This document shows positions 33,991-42,577 of a DNA stretch of 64,000 nt, in pieces. Each line of letters begins with the position of its first letter. Positions within the stretch are counted from its first letter, which is position 1. Source of the stretch: Hyphomonadaceae bacterium UBA5336 (GTDB taxonomy: Bacteria > Pseudomonadota > Alphaproteobacteria > Caulobacterales > Hyphomonadaceae); assembly GCA_002408125.1 (NCBI GenBank), contig DHQO01000024.1, positions 1 through 64,000 of the forward strand. The letters are read 5' to 3'. A program made the position numbers and the translations under genes. The notes beneath the pieces are model-generated. The model saw only the letters and a program-made list of their open reading frames with translations. It did no database searches and was not told where the DNA came from.

Positions 33991-36207
33991 ATGACGATGA
34001 AGACCTGGATCGCCCCGAGCCTGACTGCGCTGGCGCTTGCCATGGCCGGCTGCGGCAGCAGCGACACCCCGGACACCGAGACCACTACATCTGAAGAGAC
34101 TGCGCCGGCCGAAACGGCAGCAATCGAGACTTCCAGCCTGCCGGAAATCACGGTCACTGCCGAAGAGCTTGAGGGCAATCCCTTCCTGGCCGAGTGGGAC
34201 ACGCCCTATGGCGTGCCGCCCTTCGCCGAGATTTCCGACGATGACTATATGCCCGCGATCAAGCAGGGCATCCTGGAAGCGCGTGAGGGTGTCGCCGCCA
34301 TCGCCGACAATCCCGACGCGCCGACCTTCGAGAACACCATCCTGCCACTGGAGATCGGCGGCGAGCTGGTCAACAAGGTCGCCTATACCTTCTCCAACAT
34401 CACCAATACCGACACCAATGACACGCTGCGCGGGCTGGAGAGCGAAATCTGGCCGATGCTGACGCGCGAGACCGATGCGGTTTATCTCAACCCGGTGATC
34501 TTCGAACGCGTGAAGACGGTCCATGACCAGCTCGACACGCTCGAGCTGGGCGAGCAGGAAAAGCGGCTGGTTGAACTCACCTATCGCGATTTCGAGCGCG
34601 CCGGCGCCGCACTCGATGCCGATACGAAGGCGCAGGTGGCCGATATCAACACCCAGATCTCAGGCCTGACGACCAAGTTCGGCCAGAACCTGCTCGCCTC
34701 GACCAAGGCCTTCCGCATGGAACTGACCACGCCGGAAGACACTGCGGGCCTCTCGCAGGACTTCCTGGCCGGCATCCAGGTTGAAGGCGAGGACAAATGG
34801 GTGATCACGCTCGACCGCTCGGTCTACGAGACCTTCATGACCCAGTCGGAAAACCGCGAGCTGCGGCGCCGCGCCTTTGACGGTTACCGCCTGCGCGCGT
34901 CGGAAGGCGAGTATGACAATGGCCCGGTGCTGATCGAGATCGCCCAGCTGCGCGCCAAGCGCGCCGAGCTGCTCGGCTATCGCAGTCACGCGGCCTATCA
35001 GCTGGAAACGCGCATGGCGAAGACGCCGGAAGAAGCCGAGGAGTTCCTCCTCAGCGTCTGGCGTCCGGGCATTGAGCGCGCCAGGGAAGAGCGCGCCGAC
35101 ATGCAGGCCATGGTCGGCGATGCCTTCACGATCTCTGGCGAGGACTGGTGGCACTATGCCGAAAAGGTGCGCCAGGCGCGCTATGCCTTCGACGACAATG
35201 CGCTGAAGCCCTATTTCGAGCTGGGTGCGGTGCGCGACGGTGCCTTCGAGATGGCCAGCCGCCTGTTTCACGTCACATTCACGCCCGTGGAGGTCGAGGG
35301 CTGGAATCCGGTGGTGCAGAGCTTCGAGGTCACCGACGATGAGACCGGCGAGCTGCTCGGCCTGTTCATGGCCGACTATTTCGCCCGCGATTCCAAGCGC
35401 GGTGGCGCCTGGATGAGCACATATCGCTCGGCCAGCGACATTGAGGGCGAGCGGATCCGCCCGATCGTCACCAACAATCTCAACCTGACCAGGGCGCCCG
35501 AGGGCCAGCCCACACTGATGCGCTTTGACGAGGTCGAGACGCTGTTCCACGAGTTTGGCCACGGCCTGCATGGCCTGCTCACGCAGATCGACTATTCCCG
35601 CTTCTCCGGCGTCGACGGGCCACGCGACTATACCGAATTCCCGGCGCAGATCCTCGAGCACTGGGCCGGCCAGCCGCAAATGCTGGAGATCTATGCCCAT
35701 CACTATGAGTCCGGCGAGGTGATCCCCACCGAGCTGATCGACCGGATGAACGAGGCCTCGACCTTCAACCAGGGCTTCAAGACGACCGAATATATCGCCG
35801 CCTCGCTGCTGGATCTGTCCTGGCACAACCTGACCTATGAAGAGGCGATGGAAATCACCGATGCCCGCGCCTTCGAGGAGCAGACGCTGCGCGACTATGG
35901 CCTGATCGAGGAGATCGAGCCGCGCTACCGCTCGAACTATTTCAGCCACATCTTCGCGGGCGGCTATTCGGCCGGCTACTATGCCTATCTGTGGTCGGAA
36001 ATCCTCGATGCGGACGGTTTCTACGCCTTCAAGGAAGCCGGCGACATCTTCGATCCGGAAACGGCTGCGCGCCTGAAGCACTGGGTGTACGAATCCGGCG
36101 GTCTGCTGCCGGCCGATCAGCTTTATCGCAATTTCCGCGGCAGCGATCCGAGCATCGATCCGCTGCTGGAAATCCGTGGCTTCAAGGAGCTGGAGAGCGA
36201 GGGCTAG
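33991..36207 (+). CDS. M3 family metallopeptidase lipoprotein (dipeptidyl carboxypeptidase type)
   Basis: A 738-aa zinc peptidase. The lipobox AMAGC (Cys near residue 23) is followed by a Thr/Glu-rich linker to about residue 55. The body is the M3A fold, with the active-site HEFGH at residues 520-524 in ETLFHEFGHGLHGLL and a downstream Glu in TEFPAQILEHW. It is probably anchored in the outer or inner membrane facing the periplasm and degrades oligopeptides. GGAG lies 5 nt before the ATG at 33991. It is the Dcp-like branch rather than PrlC, since it is exported. Confidence 0.93.
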   Translation: MTMKTWIAPSLTALALAMAGCGSSDTPDTETTTSEETAPAETAAIETSSLPEITVTAEELEGNPFLAEWDTPYGVPPFAEISDDDYMPAIKQGILEAREGVAAIADNPDAPTFENTILPLEIGGELVNKVAYTFSNITNTDTNDTLRGLESEIWPMLTRETDAVYLNPVIFERVKTVHDQLDTLELGEQEKRLVELTYRDFERAGAALDADTKAQVADINTQISGLTTKFGQNLLASTKAFRMELTTPEDTAGLSQDFLAGIQVEGEDKWVITLDRSVYETFMTQSENRELRRRAFDGYRLRASEGEYDNGPVLIEIAQLRAKRAELLGYRSHAAYQLETRMAKTPEEAEEFLLSVWRPGIERAREERADMQAMVGDAFTISGEDWWHYAEKVRQARYAFDDNALKPYFELGAVRDGAFEMASRLFHVTFTPVEVEGWNPVVQSFEVTDDETGELLGLFMADYFARDSKRGGAWMSTYRSASDIEGERIRPIVTNNLNLTRAPEGQPTLMRFDEVETLFHEFGHGLHGLLTQIDYSRFSGVDGPRDYTEFPAQILEHWAGQPQMLEIYAHHYESGEVIPTELIDRMNEASTFNQGFKTTEYIAASLLDLSWHNLTYEEAMEITDARAFEEQTLRDYGLIEEIEPRYRSNYFSHIFAGGYSAGYYAYLWSEILDADGFYAFKEAGDIFDPETAARLKHWVYESGGLLPADQLYRNFRGSDPSIDPLLEIRGFKELESEG

Positions 36208-36230
36208 AAGCTCTTCGGCTCCACGAGGGG

Positions 36231-36261
36231 AAAGGGCCGGGCGGCATGTCCGGCCCTTTTT
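36231..36261 (+). terminator. Rho-independent terminator after the M3 peptidase gene
   Basis: A 10-bp stem (36231-36240 with 36250-36259), a 9-nt loop and T at 36257-36261 lie 24 nt after the stop codon. The A/T-flanked stem may also serve the convergent receiver gene. Confidence 0.85.
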
Positions 36262-36269
36262 CGTGGGCC

Positions 36270-36680
36270 TCAGGCCGCAGCTGGCGGGGGCCGGTGCGCG
36301 GCGATGGCATCAGCCACCTCGTCCATGAGTGCGAGTCGGCGCGGCGGTTTCTCGATCAGGGAATGGAAGCCGGCGGCCAGGGCTCGCGCCTTCATGTCGG
36401 GCGTGATGCAGCCGGTGATCATGATCGCCGGCGCGGTATAGCCGGCCTTGCGCAGGCGGGCGAGCAGCTCCATCCCGTCCATGTCGGGCATCTTGAAATC
36501 GATTAGAAAACAATCGGGGGCCTGTTCCAGACCTGCCTGGAGCGCATCCTCGGCATGCTCGAACGCCGCAACCTTGTAGCCGCGCGTGCGTAGCAGCAGG
36601 CACAGGGACTTGCGGACGGGCTCGCTGTCTTCGACCACGACCACTTCCTTTTTGAGAACTGATCCGGCCGACAAAGCCAT
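36270..36680 (-). CDS. Single-domain response regulator (receiver only)
   Basis: A 136-aa receiver domain: acidic pair in VVVVEDSEPVRKS, phospho-acceptor Asp61 in CFLIDFKMPDMDG, then MITG and the conserved Lys in IEKPP. There is no output domain. It starts 106 nt after the end of fixJ on the same strand, so it may share that transcript. FixLJ systems sometimes include receiver-only proteins that act as phosphate sinks. The start at 36680 aligns with the domain; an upstream ATG at 36737 is less likely. Confidence 0.88.
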   Translation of the reverse strand: MALSAGSVLKKEVVVVEDSEPVRKSLCLLLRTRGYKVAAFEHAEDALQAGLEQAPDCFLIDFKMPDMDGMELLARLRKAGYTAPAIMITGCITPDMKARALAAGFHSLIEKPPRRLALMDEVADAIAAHRPPPAAA

Positions 36681-36785
36681 CCGCGCGTCACCTCGAATCC
36701 CATTTCGTCGAGCTTCTAGATGCGGAGAAAGCGTCAAGGTGTCTGTACGTAGACTTCCGTAGGAGGCTGCGGAAGGCGCCGGGGA

Positions 36786-37403
36786 TCAGTCGAAGCCGAG
36801 CCCGCTGGCGAAGGCGAGGCGCAGGGCGGCCGACAGGCTGTCGACTTCCAGCTTCTGCATGACATGGGCGCGGTGGATCTCAACCGTGCGCGGGGAGATC
36901 GCGTAGCGTTCGGCAATCGCCTTGTTGGTGAGGCCTTCCACCAGGCCCTTGAGCACGTCGCGCTCGCGGTCTGTCAGGCTGGCCAGACGGCGATGGGCAT
37001 CCTTCTCCAGCGCTTCGCGGGTGGAGCGTTCCTCGACACTGCCGAACGCGGCGTTCAGCGAATCCAGCAGCAGCGCCTTCTCATAGGGCTTTTCCACGAA
37101 ATCGACCGCGCCGCCCTTCATGGCCTGCACGGCGACCGACACATCACCATGGCCGGTAAGCACGATCACCGGCATGGCGATGCCGCGTGAGTTGAGCTCG
37201 GCCAGTACGCCAAGGCCGTCCATGCGCGGCATCTGCACGTCGAGCAGGATGCAGCCCGGTTCGGCCTCGGCAGCCACTTCCAGGAAGGCCACGCCGTCGG
37301 GATAGGTCTGCACGCGATAGCCCGCCGCGCGCAGCATGAAGCTGGCTGAATGGCGGATCGCTTCATCGTCATCGACCAGATGAATAAGGGGGCGGTCAGT
37401 CAT
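36786..37403 (-). CDS. fixJ: FixJ-type response regulator
   Basis: A 205-aa regulator. The receiver domain has the Asp cluster HLVDDDEAIRHS, phospho-acceptor Asp55 in ILLDVQMPRMDG, and the LTGHGDV and EKPYEK motifs. The C-terminal LuxR-type helix-turn-helix reads LTDRERDVLKGLVEGLTNKA and ISPRTVEIHRAHVMQKL. Its ATG at 37403 lies inside the last codons of fixL (8-nt overlap), fixing the start and indicating translational coupling. Expected targets are fixK-type genes controlling the cbb3 oxidase; no fixK is in the window. Confidence 0.93.
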   Translation of the reverse strand: MTDRPLIHLVDDDEAIRHSASFMLRAAGYRVQTYPDGVAFLEVAAEAEPGCILLDVQMPRMDGLGVLAELNSRGIAMPVIVLTGHGDVSVAVQAMKGGAVDFVEKPYEKALLLDSLNAAFGSVEERSTREALEKDAHRRLASLTDRERDVLKGLVEGLTNKAIAERYAISPRTVEIHRAHVMQKLEVDSLSAALRLAFASGLGFD

Positions 37404-38559
37404 GGTCCGTCTCCAACTCGGCGACAGGTAGTGTGAAGCAGAAGCAGGCGCCGTCTCCGCCCAGCGATTTGACATGGATCGCGCCGCCATGGGCCTCGAT
37501 GATGGTCTGGCAGATCGACAGGCCGAGGCCCATGCCTGTGGTCTTCGTGCTCGTGAAGGGCTTGAACAGCTGGGCGGCGACCTCCGGCTCTATGCCCGGG
37601 CCATTGTCGCAGATATCGACCGCGAGCATGCCGGCTTCCTCGCCCGGCATGGCACGCACGCGCACCTCGGCATCCTCGCGCCCCGACAGGGCCTCGAAGG
37701 CGTTGCGCAGGAGATTGATCACCACCTGCTGGATCTGGATGGGATCTGCGCTGATGGCATCCACGTCATCGGCGATCTGCACGCGCACTTTCACTGCCTC
37801 GCTATTGGTGCCGATTCGCGCGAGCGAAACCGCATCCTCCAGCAGGGGCGCGAGCGGCGCGGCGCGGCGCGAGATTTCCCCGCGCGAGACGAAATCGCGC
37901 AGCTTGCGGACGATCTGCCCGGCGCGCACCGACTGCCTGGCGCCCTCGTCCAGGGCTTCCGCCAGCATCGAGAGCGAATCGGCATCGGGCGTATCGAGCA
38001 GGTCGCGCCCGGCTTCGAGATAGTTGGCGATGGCCGTCAGGGGCTGGTTCAGCTCATGGGCGAGCGCCGAGGCCATTGTGCCGACCGCGCTGAGGCGGGA
38101 GAAGTGCACCAGTTCGGCCTGCATCTCGCGCATGCGCAGCTCGGCCTGCTGCTTCTCCGACAGGTCGCGCAGGAAGCCAGTATAGATCGAGCGGCCATCA
38201 ATCTTGGCCTCGCCGATCTTCAGGTCGATGGGAAACTCGGTGCCATTGGCGCGCTTGGCCATGACGACCCGGCCGACGCCGATGATGTGCGCCTTCCCGG
38301 TGCGGCGGTAATTATCCATGTACTGGTCGTGATGAACCGCGTCGTGACGCGTCATCAGCTCAGAGACATGCTTGCCGACGATTTCCTCGTTGGTGTAGCC
38401 GAACAGATCCCGCGCGGCGCGGCTGAACTGAAGGATCTGGCCTTCCTCGTTGATAATGACCATGCCGTCCGGCACCGACTCAAGGACGGACTCCAAATGA
38501 AGCTGGAGGGCCTCCAGCGTCTGCATCGCGTCTGGTGAGTTGTGCTGCTCGCCCGTCAT
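37396..38559 (-). CDS. fixL: FixL-type oxygen-sensing heme PAS histidine kinase
   Basis: A 387-aa soluble kinase. The PAS domain (residues ~20-135) contains HDQYMDNYRRTGKAHIIGVG. By alignment with Bradyrhizobium FixL, His77 matches the proximal heme ligand and Arg97, exactly 20 residues on, matches the O2-stabilising Arg220. The kinase part has the phospho-acceptor His168 in ASALAHELNQPLTAI, then NLLRNAFEAL, DNGPGI and TTGMGLGLSIC. There are no membrane segments and a single PAS domain. It lies close to and divergent from the cco operon. Confidence 0.94.
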   Translation of the reverse strand: MTGEQHNSPDAMQTLEALQLHLESVLESVPDGMVIINEEGQILQFSRAARDLFGYTNEEIVGKHVSELMTRHDAVHHDQYMDNYRRTGKAHIIGVGRVVMAKRANGTEFPIDLKIGEAKIDGRSIYTGFLRDLSEKQQAELRMREMQAELVHFSRLSAVGTMASALAHELNQPLTAIANYLEAGRDLLDTPDADSLSMLAEALDEGARQSVRAGQIVRKLRDFVSRGEISRRAAPLAPLLEDAVSLARIGTNSEAVKVRVQIADDVDAISADPIQIQQVVINLLRNAFEALSGREDAEVRVRAMPGEEAGMLAVDICDNGPGIEPEVAAQLFKPFTSTKTTGMGLGLSICQTIIEAHGGAIHVKSLGGDGACFCFTLPVAELETDHD

Positions 38560-38628
38560 ACCGCCTGATTCCGCTCGTGAAGCGAAATGCTATCGCCGCA
38601 GTCAGGCCTAGGAAAGGTGAATTCGGAA

Positions 38629-38910
38629 CTATAGTGCGCGCAAACGCGCAGGGCGTTGCGTCGCAGCACGCCGGCGCGCTGCGATCATGTGCGCTGCGGT
38701 GCCAATCAGGACCGCCGCGCCGACCAGTGCCAGGCCACAGCCCCAGCAGTGTCCGTCCACCGCCAGGAAACCGGCATCGTGCGCCGCACTTGCTGCAGGA
38801 CGGCACCAGTAGGCGGCGAAGGGATCGCTGGTCCGGGTGTGGTGCATGGCCTTGGCCGTGCCGGCGAGGAAGGCCGCCGCGCCCAGGATCAGTGTGGTCA
38901 TGGATTTCAT
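38629..38910 (-). CDS. Small exported/membrane protein of unknown function
   Basis: A 93-aa product with an N-terminal signal or membrane segment (MTTLILGAAAFLAGTAKA), a Cys-containing loop (AVDGHCWGCG) and a second hydrophobic segment (LALVGAAVLIGTAAHMIAA) before a basic tail. GGAG lies 8 nt before the ATG. It sits between fixL and ccoN. Its CXXC-like Cys pair and two-helix layout are visible, but no family is recognised. Confidence 0.55.
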   Translation of the reverse strand: MKSMTTLILGAAAFLAGTAKAMHHTRTSDPFAAYWCRPAASAAHDAGFLAVDGHCWGCGLALVGAAVLIGTAAHMIAARRRAATQRPARLRAL

Positions 38911-39042
38911 GGCTTCGCTCCACTCGGCGTTTGACCCTTACTGCCTCGCCCGCGGGCGGCTCGCTATAGGGAGTATTGCGTATTCAAGCGTCTGGGGGCG
39001 GGGAGTAGGTCTGCGGCACGATCAGGAAAGGGGTGCTTTGCC

Positions 39043-40713
39043 GTGACCGCTATCGCTTCACCACCAGCCCGCTCGAACACCAGTATCCTCACTGTCGGGG
39101 GGCTTCTCGCTGCCGTGTTCCTGTGGTCGCTGTTTACCGTCAGCCAGACCTCCGACATCTTGATGAACGTCCATGCCTGGATGTTTGTCATCCTTACGGG
39201 GATCGGCCTTGCCGCACTGCTCATCTGGGGCGGCTCGGTCCAGGACCGCAATGTTTTCGACCAGACCAAATATGAGGACACCGTCGTCAAGTTCGGCGTG
39301 GCCGCCTCCATGTTCTGGGGCCTTGTCGGCTTCCTCGTGGGCATCGTCATCGCCCTGCAGCTGACCTGGCCGAATCTTTTCTACTTTCCCGAGATTGGCT
39401 GGCTGAACTTCGGACGCCTGCGCCCGCTGCACACCAGCGCGGTGATCTTTGCGTTCGGCGGCAACGTCCTTATCGCCACCAGCTTCTATGTCGTCCAGCG
39501 CACCTGCCGCACGCGGCTCGCTGGCGGCATGTGGCCCTGGTTCGTGTTCTGGGGCTACCAGCTCTTCATCGCCATCGCCGCAACCGGCTATGTGATCGGG
39601 GTGACCCAGTCCAAGGAGTATGCCGAGCCGGAATGGTATGCCGACCTCTGGCTGACCATTGTCTGGGTGGCCTATCTGCTGGTCTTCCTGGGCACGATCT
39701 GGAAGCGCAAGGAGCCGCATATCTATGTGGCCAACTGGTTCTATCTCTCTTTCATCGTGACTATCGCGATGCTGCACATCGTCAACAATCTCTCGATGCC
39801 GGTGAGCTGGACGGGAACCCGCTCCTATTCGATCTATTCCGGCGTGCAGGATGCGCTGACCCAGTGGTGGTACGGCCACAATGCCGTGGGCTTTTTCCTG
39901 ACCACCGGCTTCCTGGCGATCATGTACTATTTCATTCCCAAGCGCGCGAACCGGCCGGTCTATTCCTACCGCCTGTCCATCGTGCACTTCTGGTCACTGA
40001 TCTTCATCTATATCTGGGCCGGCCCGCACCACTTGCACTACACGGCGCTGCCGCAATGGGCGCAGACCCTGGGCATGACGTTCAGTGTGATGCTGTGGAT
40101 GCCGAGCTGGGGCGGTATGATCAATGGCGTGATGACCCTGTCGGGCGCGTGGGACAAGCTGCGCACCGACCCGGTGATCCGGATGATGATCGTGTCGCTG
40201 GCCTTCTATGGCATGAGCACGTTTGAAGGCCCGCTGATGAGCGTGCGCGCGGTCAACGCCCTGTCGCACTATACCGAGTGGGGCATCGGCCACGTCCATT
40301 CCGGCGCGCTCGGATGGGTCGGCTTCATCTCCTTCGGCGCGCTCTACTGCCTGACGCCCTGGCTGTGGAAGCGCCCGGGCCTCTACTCGATCCGCCTGGT
40401 CGAATGGCACTTCTGGGTCGCGACCATCGGCATCCTCTTCTACATGATCTCCATGTGGTTCGCGGGCATCATGGAGGGCCTGATGTGGCGTGCCTACAAT
40501 GAGTACGGCTTCCTCGAATACAGCTTCGTTGAGACCGTCGAGGCCAAGCATATCAGCTATATCATCCGGATGCTGGGCGGCCTGATGTACTTCTCCGGCG
40601 CGGCGATCATGGCCTATAATCTGGTGCGTACCGCACTCGGCCATACCGCATCCCAATCCGACAATCTGGCAGCGGAATCCCGGCCCTCGGCTGCGCCCGC
40701 TCTGGCTGAATAG
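39043..40713 (+). CDS. ccoN: cbb3-type cytochrome c oxidase subunit I (GTG start)
   Basis: A 556-aa polytopic catalytic subunit of the high-affinity heme-copper oxidase. Family segments include RPLHTSAVIFAFGGNVLIA, the active-site helix YGHNAVGFFLTTGFLAIMYY with the Cu ligand His and cross-linked Tyr region, AGPHHLHYTALP and the late HVHSGALGWVG with heme ligands. The start codon is GTG at 39043, after AGGAAAGG. It is the first gene of ccoNOQPGHIS. I found no FNR/FixK box (TTGAT-N4-ATCAA) in the 130 nt upstream. Confidence 0.96.
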   Translation: MTAIASPPARSNTSILTVGGLLAAVFLWSLFTVSQTSDILMNVHAWMFVILTGIGLAALLIWGGSVQDRNVFDQTKYEDTVVKFGVAASMFWGLVGFLVGIVIALQLTWPNLFYFPEIGWLNFGRLRPLHTSAVIFAFGGNVLIATSFYVVQRTCRTRLAGGMWPWFVFWGYQLFIAIAATGYVIGVTQSKEYAEPEWYADLWLTIVWVAYLLVFLGTIWKRKEPHIYVANWFYLSFIVTIAMLHIVNNLSMPVSWTGTRSYSIYSGVQDALTQWWYGHNAVGFFLTTGFLAIMYYFIPKRANRPVYSYRLSIVHFWSLIFIYIWAGPHHLHYTALPQWAQTLGMTFSVMLWMPSWGGMINGVMTLSGAWDKLRTDPVIRMMIVSLAFYGMSTFEGPLMSVRAVNALSHYTEWGIGHVHSGALGWVGFISFGALYCLTPWLWKRPGLYSIRLVEWHFWVATIGILFYMISMWFAGIMEGLMWRAYNEYGFLEYSFVETVEAKHISYIIRMLGGLMYFSGAAIMAYNLVRTALGHTASQSDNLAAESRPSAAPALAE

Positions 40714-40725
40714 GGAGTTAGACCG

Positions 40726-41493
40726 ATGGGACTGATGAACAATCACGGCATTCTGGAACGCCACTCCCTATTGCTGACCGTGGCCATCCTCGTGGTGGTC
40801 TCGATCGGCGGGATCATCCAGATGGTGCCGCTCTTCTATATGGAGAACACCATCGAGAAGGTGGACGGCATGCGGCCCTATACGCCGCTGGAGCTTGCCG
40901 GCCGGGACATCTATATCCGTGAGGGCTGCTATGTCTGTCACTCGCAGATGGTGCGCCCGTTGCGCGACGAGGTCGAGCGCTATGGCCACTACTCGCTGGC
41001 CGCGGAGTCGATGTACGACCACCCGTTCCAGTGGGGCTCGAAGCGCACCGGGCCGGACCTTGCCCGCGTCGGCGGCAAGTATTCCGTCGAGTGGCAGGTC
41101 GACCACCTGGTTGATCCCCGCTCGGTGGTGCCGGAATCGGTGATGCCGCCCTATGCCTTCCTGCTGGGCAATGAGCTGCGCTTTCACGACATCGCGGACA
41201 AGCTGACGGCCCAGTCCATGGTCGGTGTGCCCTACACCAGCGAGATGATCGAGAATGCGGCGGCCGACCTCATCGCGCAGGTCGATCCGGACGCCGATTA
41301 TGACGCCCAGGACGCGCTGCTCGCGCGCTACACCGAAGCCTCCGGCCGCGAGGGCACCATCCTGGTGCGCGACTATGACGGCGACCCGGACCGGATCACC
41401 GAAATGGACGCCCTAGTGGCCTATCTCCAGATGACCGGCACCCTCGTGGACTTCTCCGTCTACGAAGCCGACGACCTGATGAACCGGCGCTAG
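40726..41493 (+). CDS. ccoO: cbb3 oxidase subunit II, mono-heme cytochrome c
   Basis: A 255-aa protein with one N-terminal membrane anchor (LLLTVAILVVVSIGGIIQ), the heme c site GCYVCHSQMVRP and the Met ligand region SVMPPYAFL. It passes electrons from CcoP to CcoN. It is separated from ccoN by 12 nt. Confidence 0.96.
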   Translation: MGLMNNHGILERHSLLLTVAILVVVSIGGIIQMVPLFYMENTIEKVDGMRPYTPLELAGRDIYIREGCYVCHSQMVRPLRDEVERYGHYSLAAESMYDHPFQWGSKRTGPDLARVGGKYSVEWQVDHLVDPRSVVPESVMPPYAFLLGNELRFHDIADKLTAQSMVGVPYTSEMIENAAADLIAQVDPDADYDAQDALLARYTEASGREGTILVRDYDGDPDRITEMDALVAYLQMTGTLVDFSVYEADDLMNRR

Positions 41494-41506
41494 GGGAGGG
41501 CGACAG

Positions 41507-41668
41507 ATGTACGAGTTCTTCTCAAGCTTCGCCCAGACCGGCGGTCTGATCTACTTCGTGGCCTGTTTCGCAGGGGCGCTCGCCTATGCGCTCTGGCCCC
41601 GCAACCAGGAAACCTTTGACAGGGCAGCTCACATGCCCCTTTCCGACAAGGAGCCCGGCGATGAGTGA
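41507..41668 (+). CDS. ccoQ: cbb3 oxidase small subunit CcoQ
   Basis: A 53-aa protein, too short for most automatic cut-offs. It has one membrane helix (GGLIYFVACFAGALAYALW) followed by a soluble tail beginning PRNQETFD, the usual CcoQ/FixQ pattern. CcoQ stabilises the oxidase. GGGGAGGG precedes the ATG, and its end overlaps the ccoP start by 8 nt. Confidence 0.92.
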   Translation: MYEFFSSFAQTGGLIYFVACFAGALAYALWPRNQETFDRAAHMPLSDKEPGDE

Positions 41669-42545
41669 TCATGAGCGGGATATCGACCAGCACTCCGGCA
41701 CCGAGACCACGGGCCATGAGTGGGATGGAATCAAGGAACTGAACACGCCGCTGCCGCGCTGGTGGCTGATCACCTGGTATGTCACGATTGCGTGGGCGAT
41801 TGTCTACATGATCCTGATGCCGGCCATTCCGGCCCTGCCGGGCCTGGGCACCAATACGCCCGGCGTGCGCGGCCAGTCCGACCGGGTGAATGTGGCCGCG
41901 TCCATCGACCAGCTGCACACCGCCCGCCAGGAAGACGCTGCCCGCTTGCTCGGCGCCTCGCTGCAGCAGATCGAGACCGATCGCGACCTGCAGCAGTTCG
42001 CCATGGCCATGGGCGAGTCCGCCTTCGGGGACAATTGTGCCACCTGTCACGGTGCGGGCGGGCGCGGCGCCAGGGGCTATCCGGTGCTGGCTGACGATGT
42101 CTGGCTGTGGACCGGCACGCTCGACGGGATCGAACAGACCATCCGTCACGGCATCCGCCATGAGGAAGACCCCGACACGCGCTTCTCGGCCATGCCGGCC
42201 TTTGGCCAGATGGGCATGCTCGATCGTCACCAGATTGATGATGTGACGGAATATGTCGTCTCGCTGACAGCTGAGGAGTTCGATGCCGAGGCCGCCGTAC
42301 GCGGGGCCGAGGTGTTCGAGCTGCAATGCGCAAGCTGCCACGCCAGCGATGCCACGGGTATGCGCGATGTCGGGGCGCCGAACCTCACTGATGCCGACTG
42401 GCTCTATGGCGGCGACCGCGACACGATCTACGCCACCGTCTTCAACGCCCGCAACTCGCACATGCCGGCCTGGGGCGACCGTCTCGACGACGCCACCATC
42501 AAGGCGCTGGCCGTGTACGTCCACTCCCTGGGCGGCGGCGAATAG
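41661..42545 (+). CDS. ccoP: cbb3 oxidase subunit III, di-heme cytochrome c
   Basis: A 294-aa protein with an N-terminal cytosolic part (HEWDGIKELNTPLPRWW), a membrane anchor (YVTIAWAIVYMILMP), and two heme c sites, CATCH and CASCH. The N-terminal WDGI-ELNNPLPRWW-type signature is specific to CcoP. I start at 41661; the longer frame from 41586 overlaps ccoQ fully and is rejected. Confidence 0.96.
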   Translation: MSDHERDIDQHSGTETTGHEWDGIKELNTPLPRWWLITWYVTIAWAIVYMILMPAIPALPGLGTNTPGVRGQSDRVNVAASIDQLHTARQEDAARLLGASLQQIETDRDLQQFAMAMGESAFGDNCATCHGAGGRGARGYPVLADDVWLWTGTLDGIEQTIRHGIRHEEDPDTRFSAMPAFGQMGMLDRHQIDDVTEYVVSLTAEEFDAEAAVRGAEVFELQCASCHASDATGMRDVGAPNLTDADWLYGGDRDTIYATVFNARNSHMPAWGDRLDDATIKALAVYVHSLGGGE

Positions 42546-42577
42546 CCGGCCCTCGCGACGCGTAAGGACCAGATACC

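Noticed and set aside
38910..39043. Search for an FNR/FixK box before ccoN
   Set aside because: The only near match has TTG-N6-CAA spacing, which is not the TTGAT-N4-ATCAA pattern.
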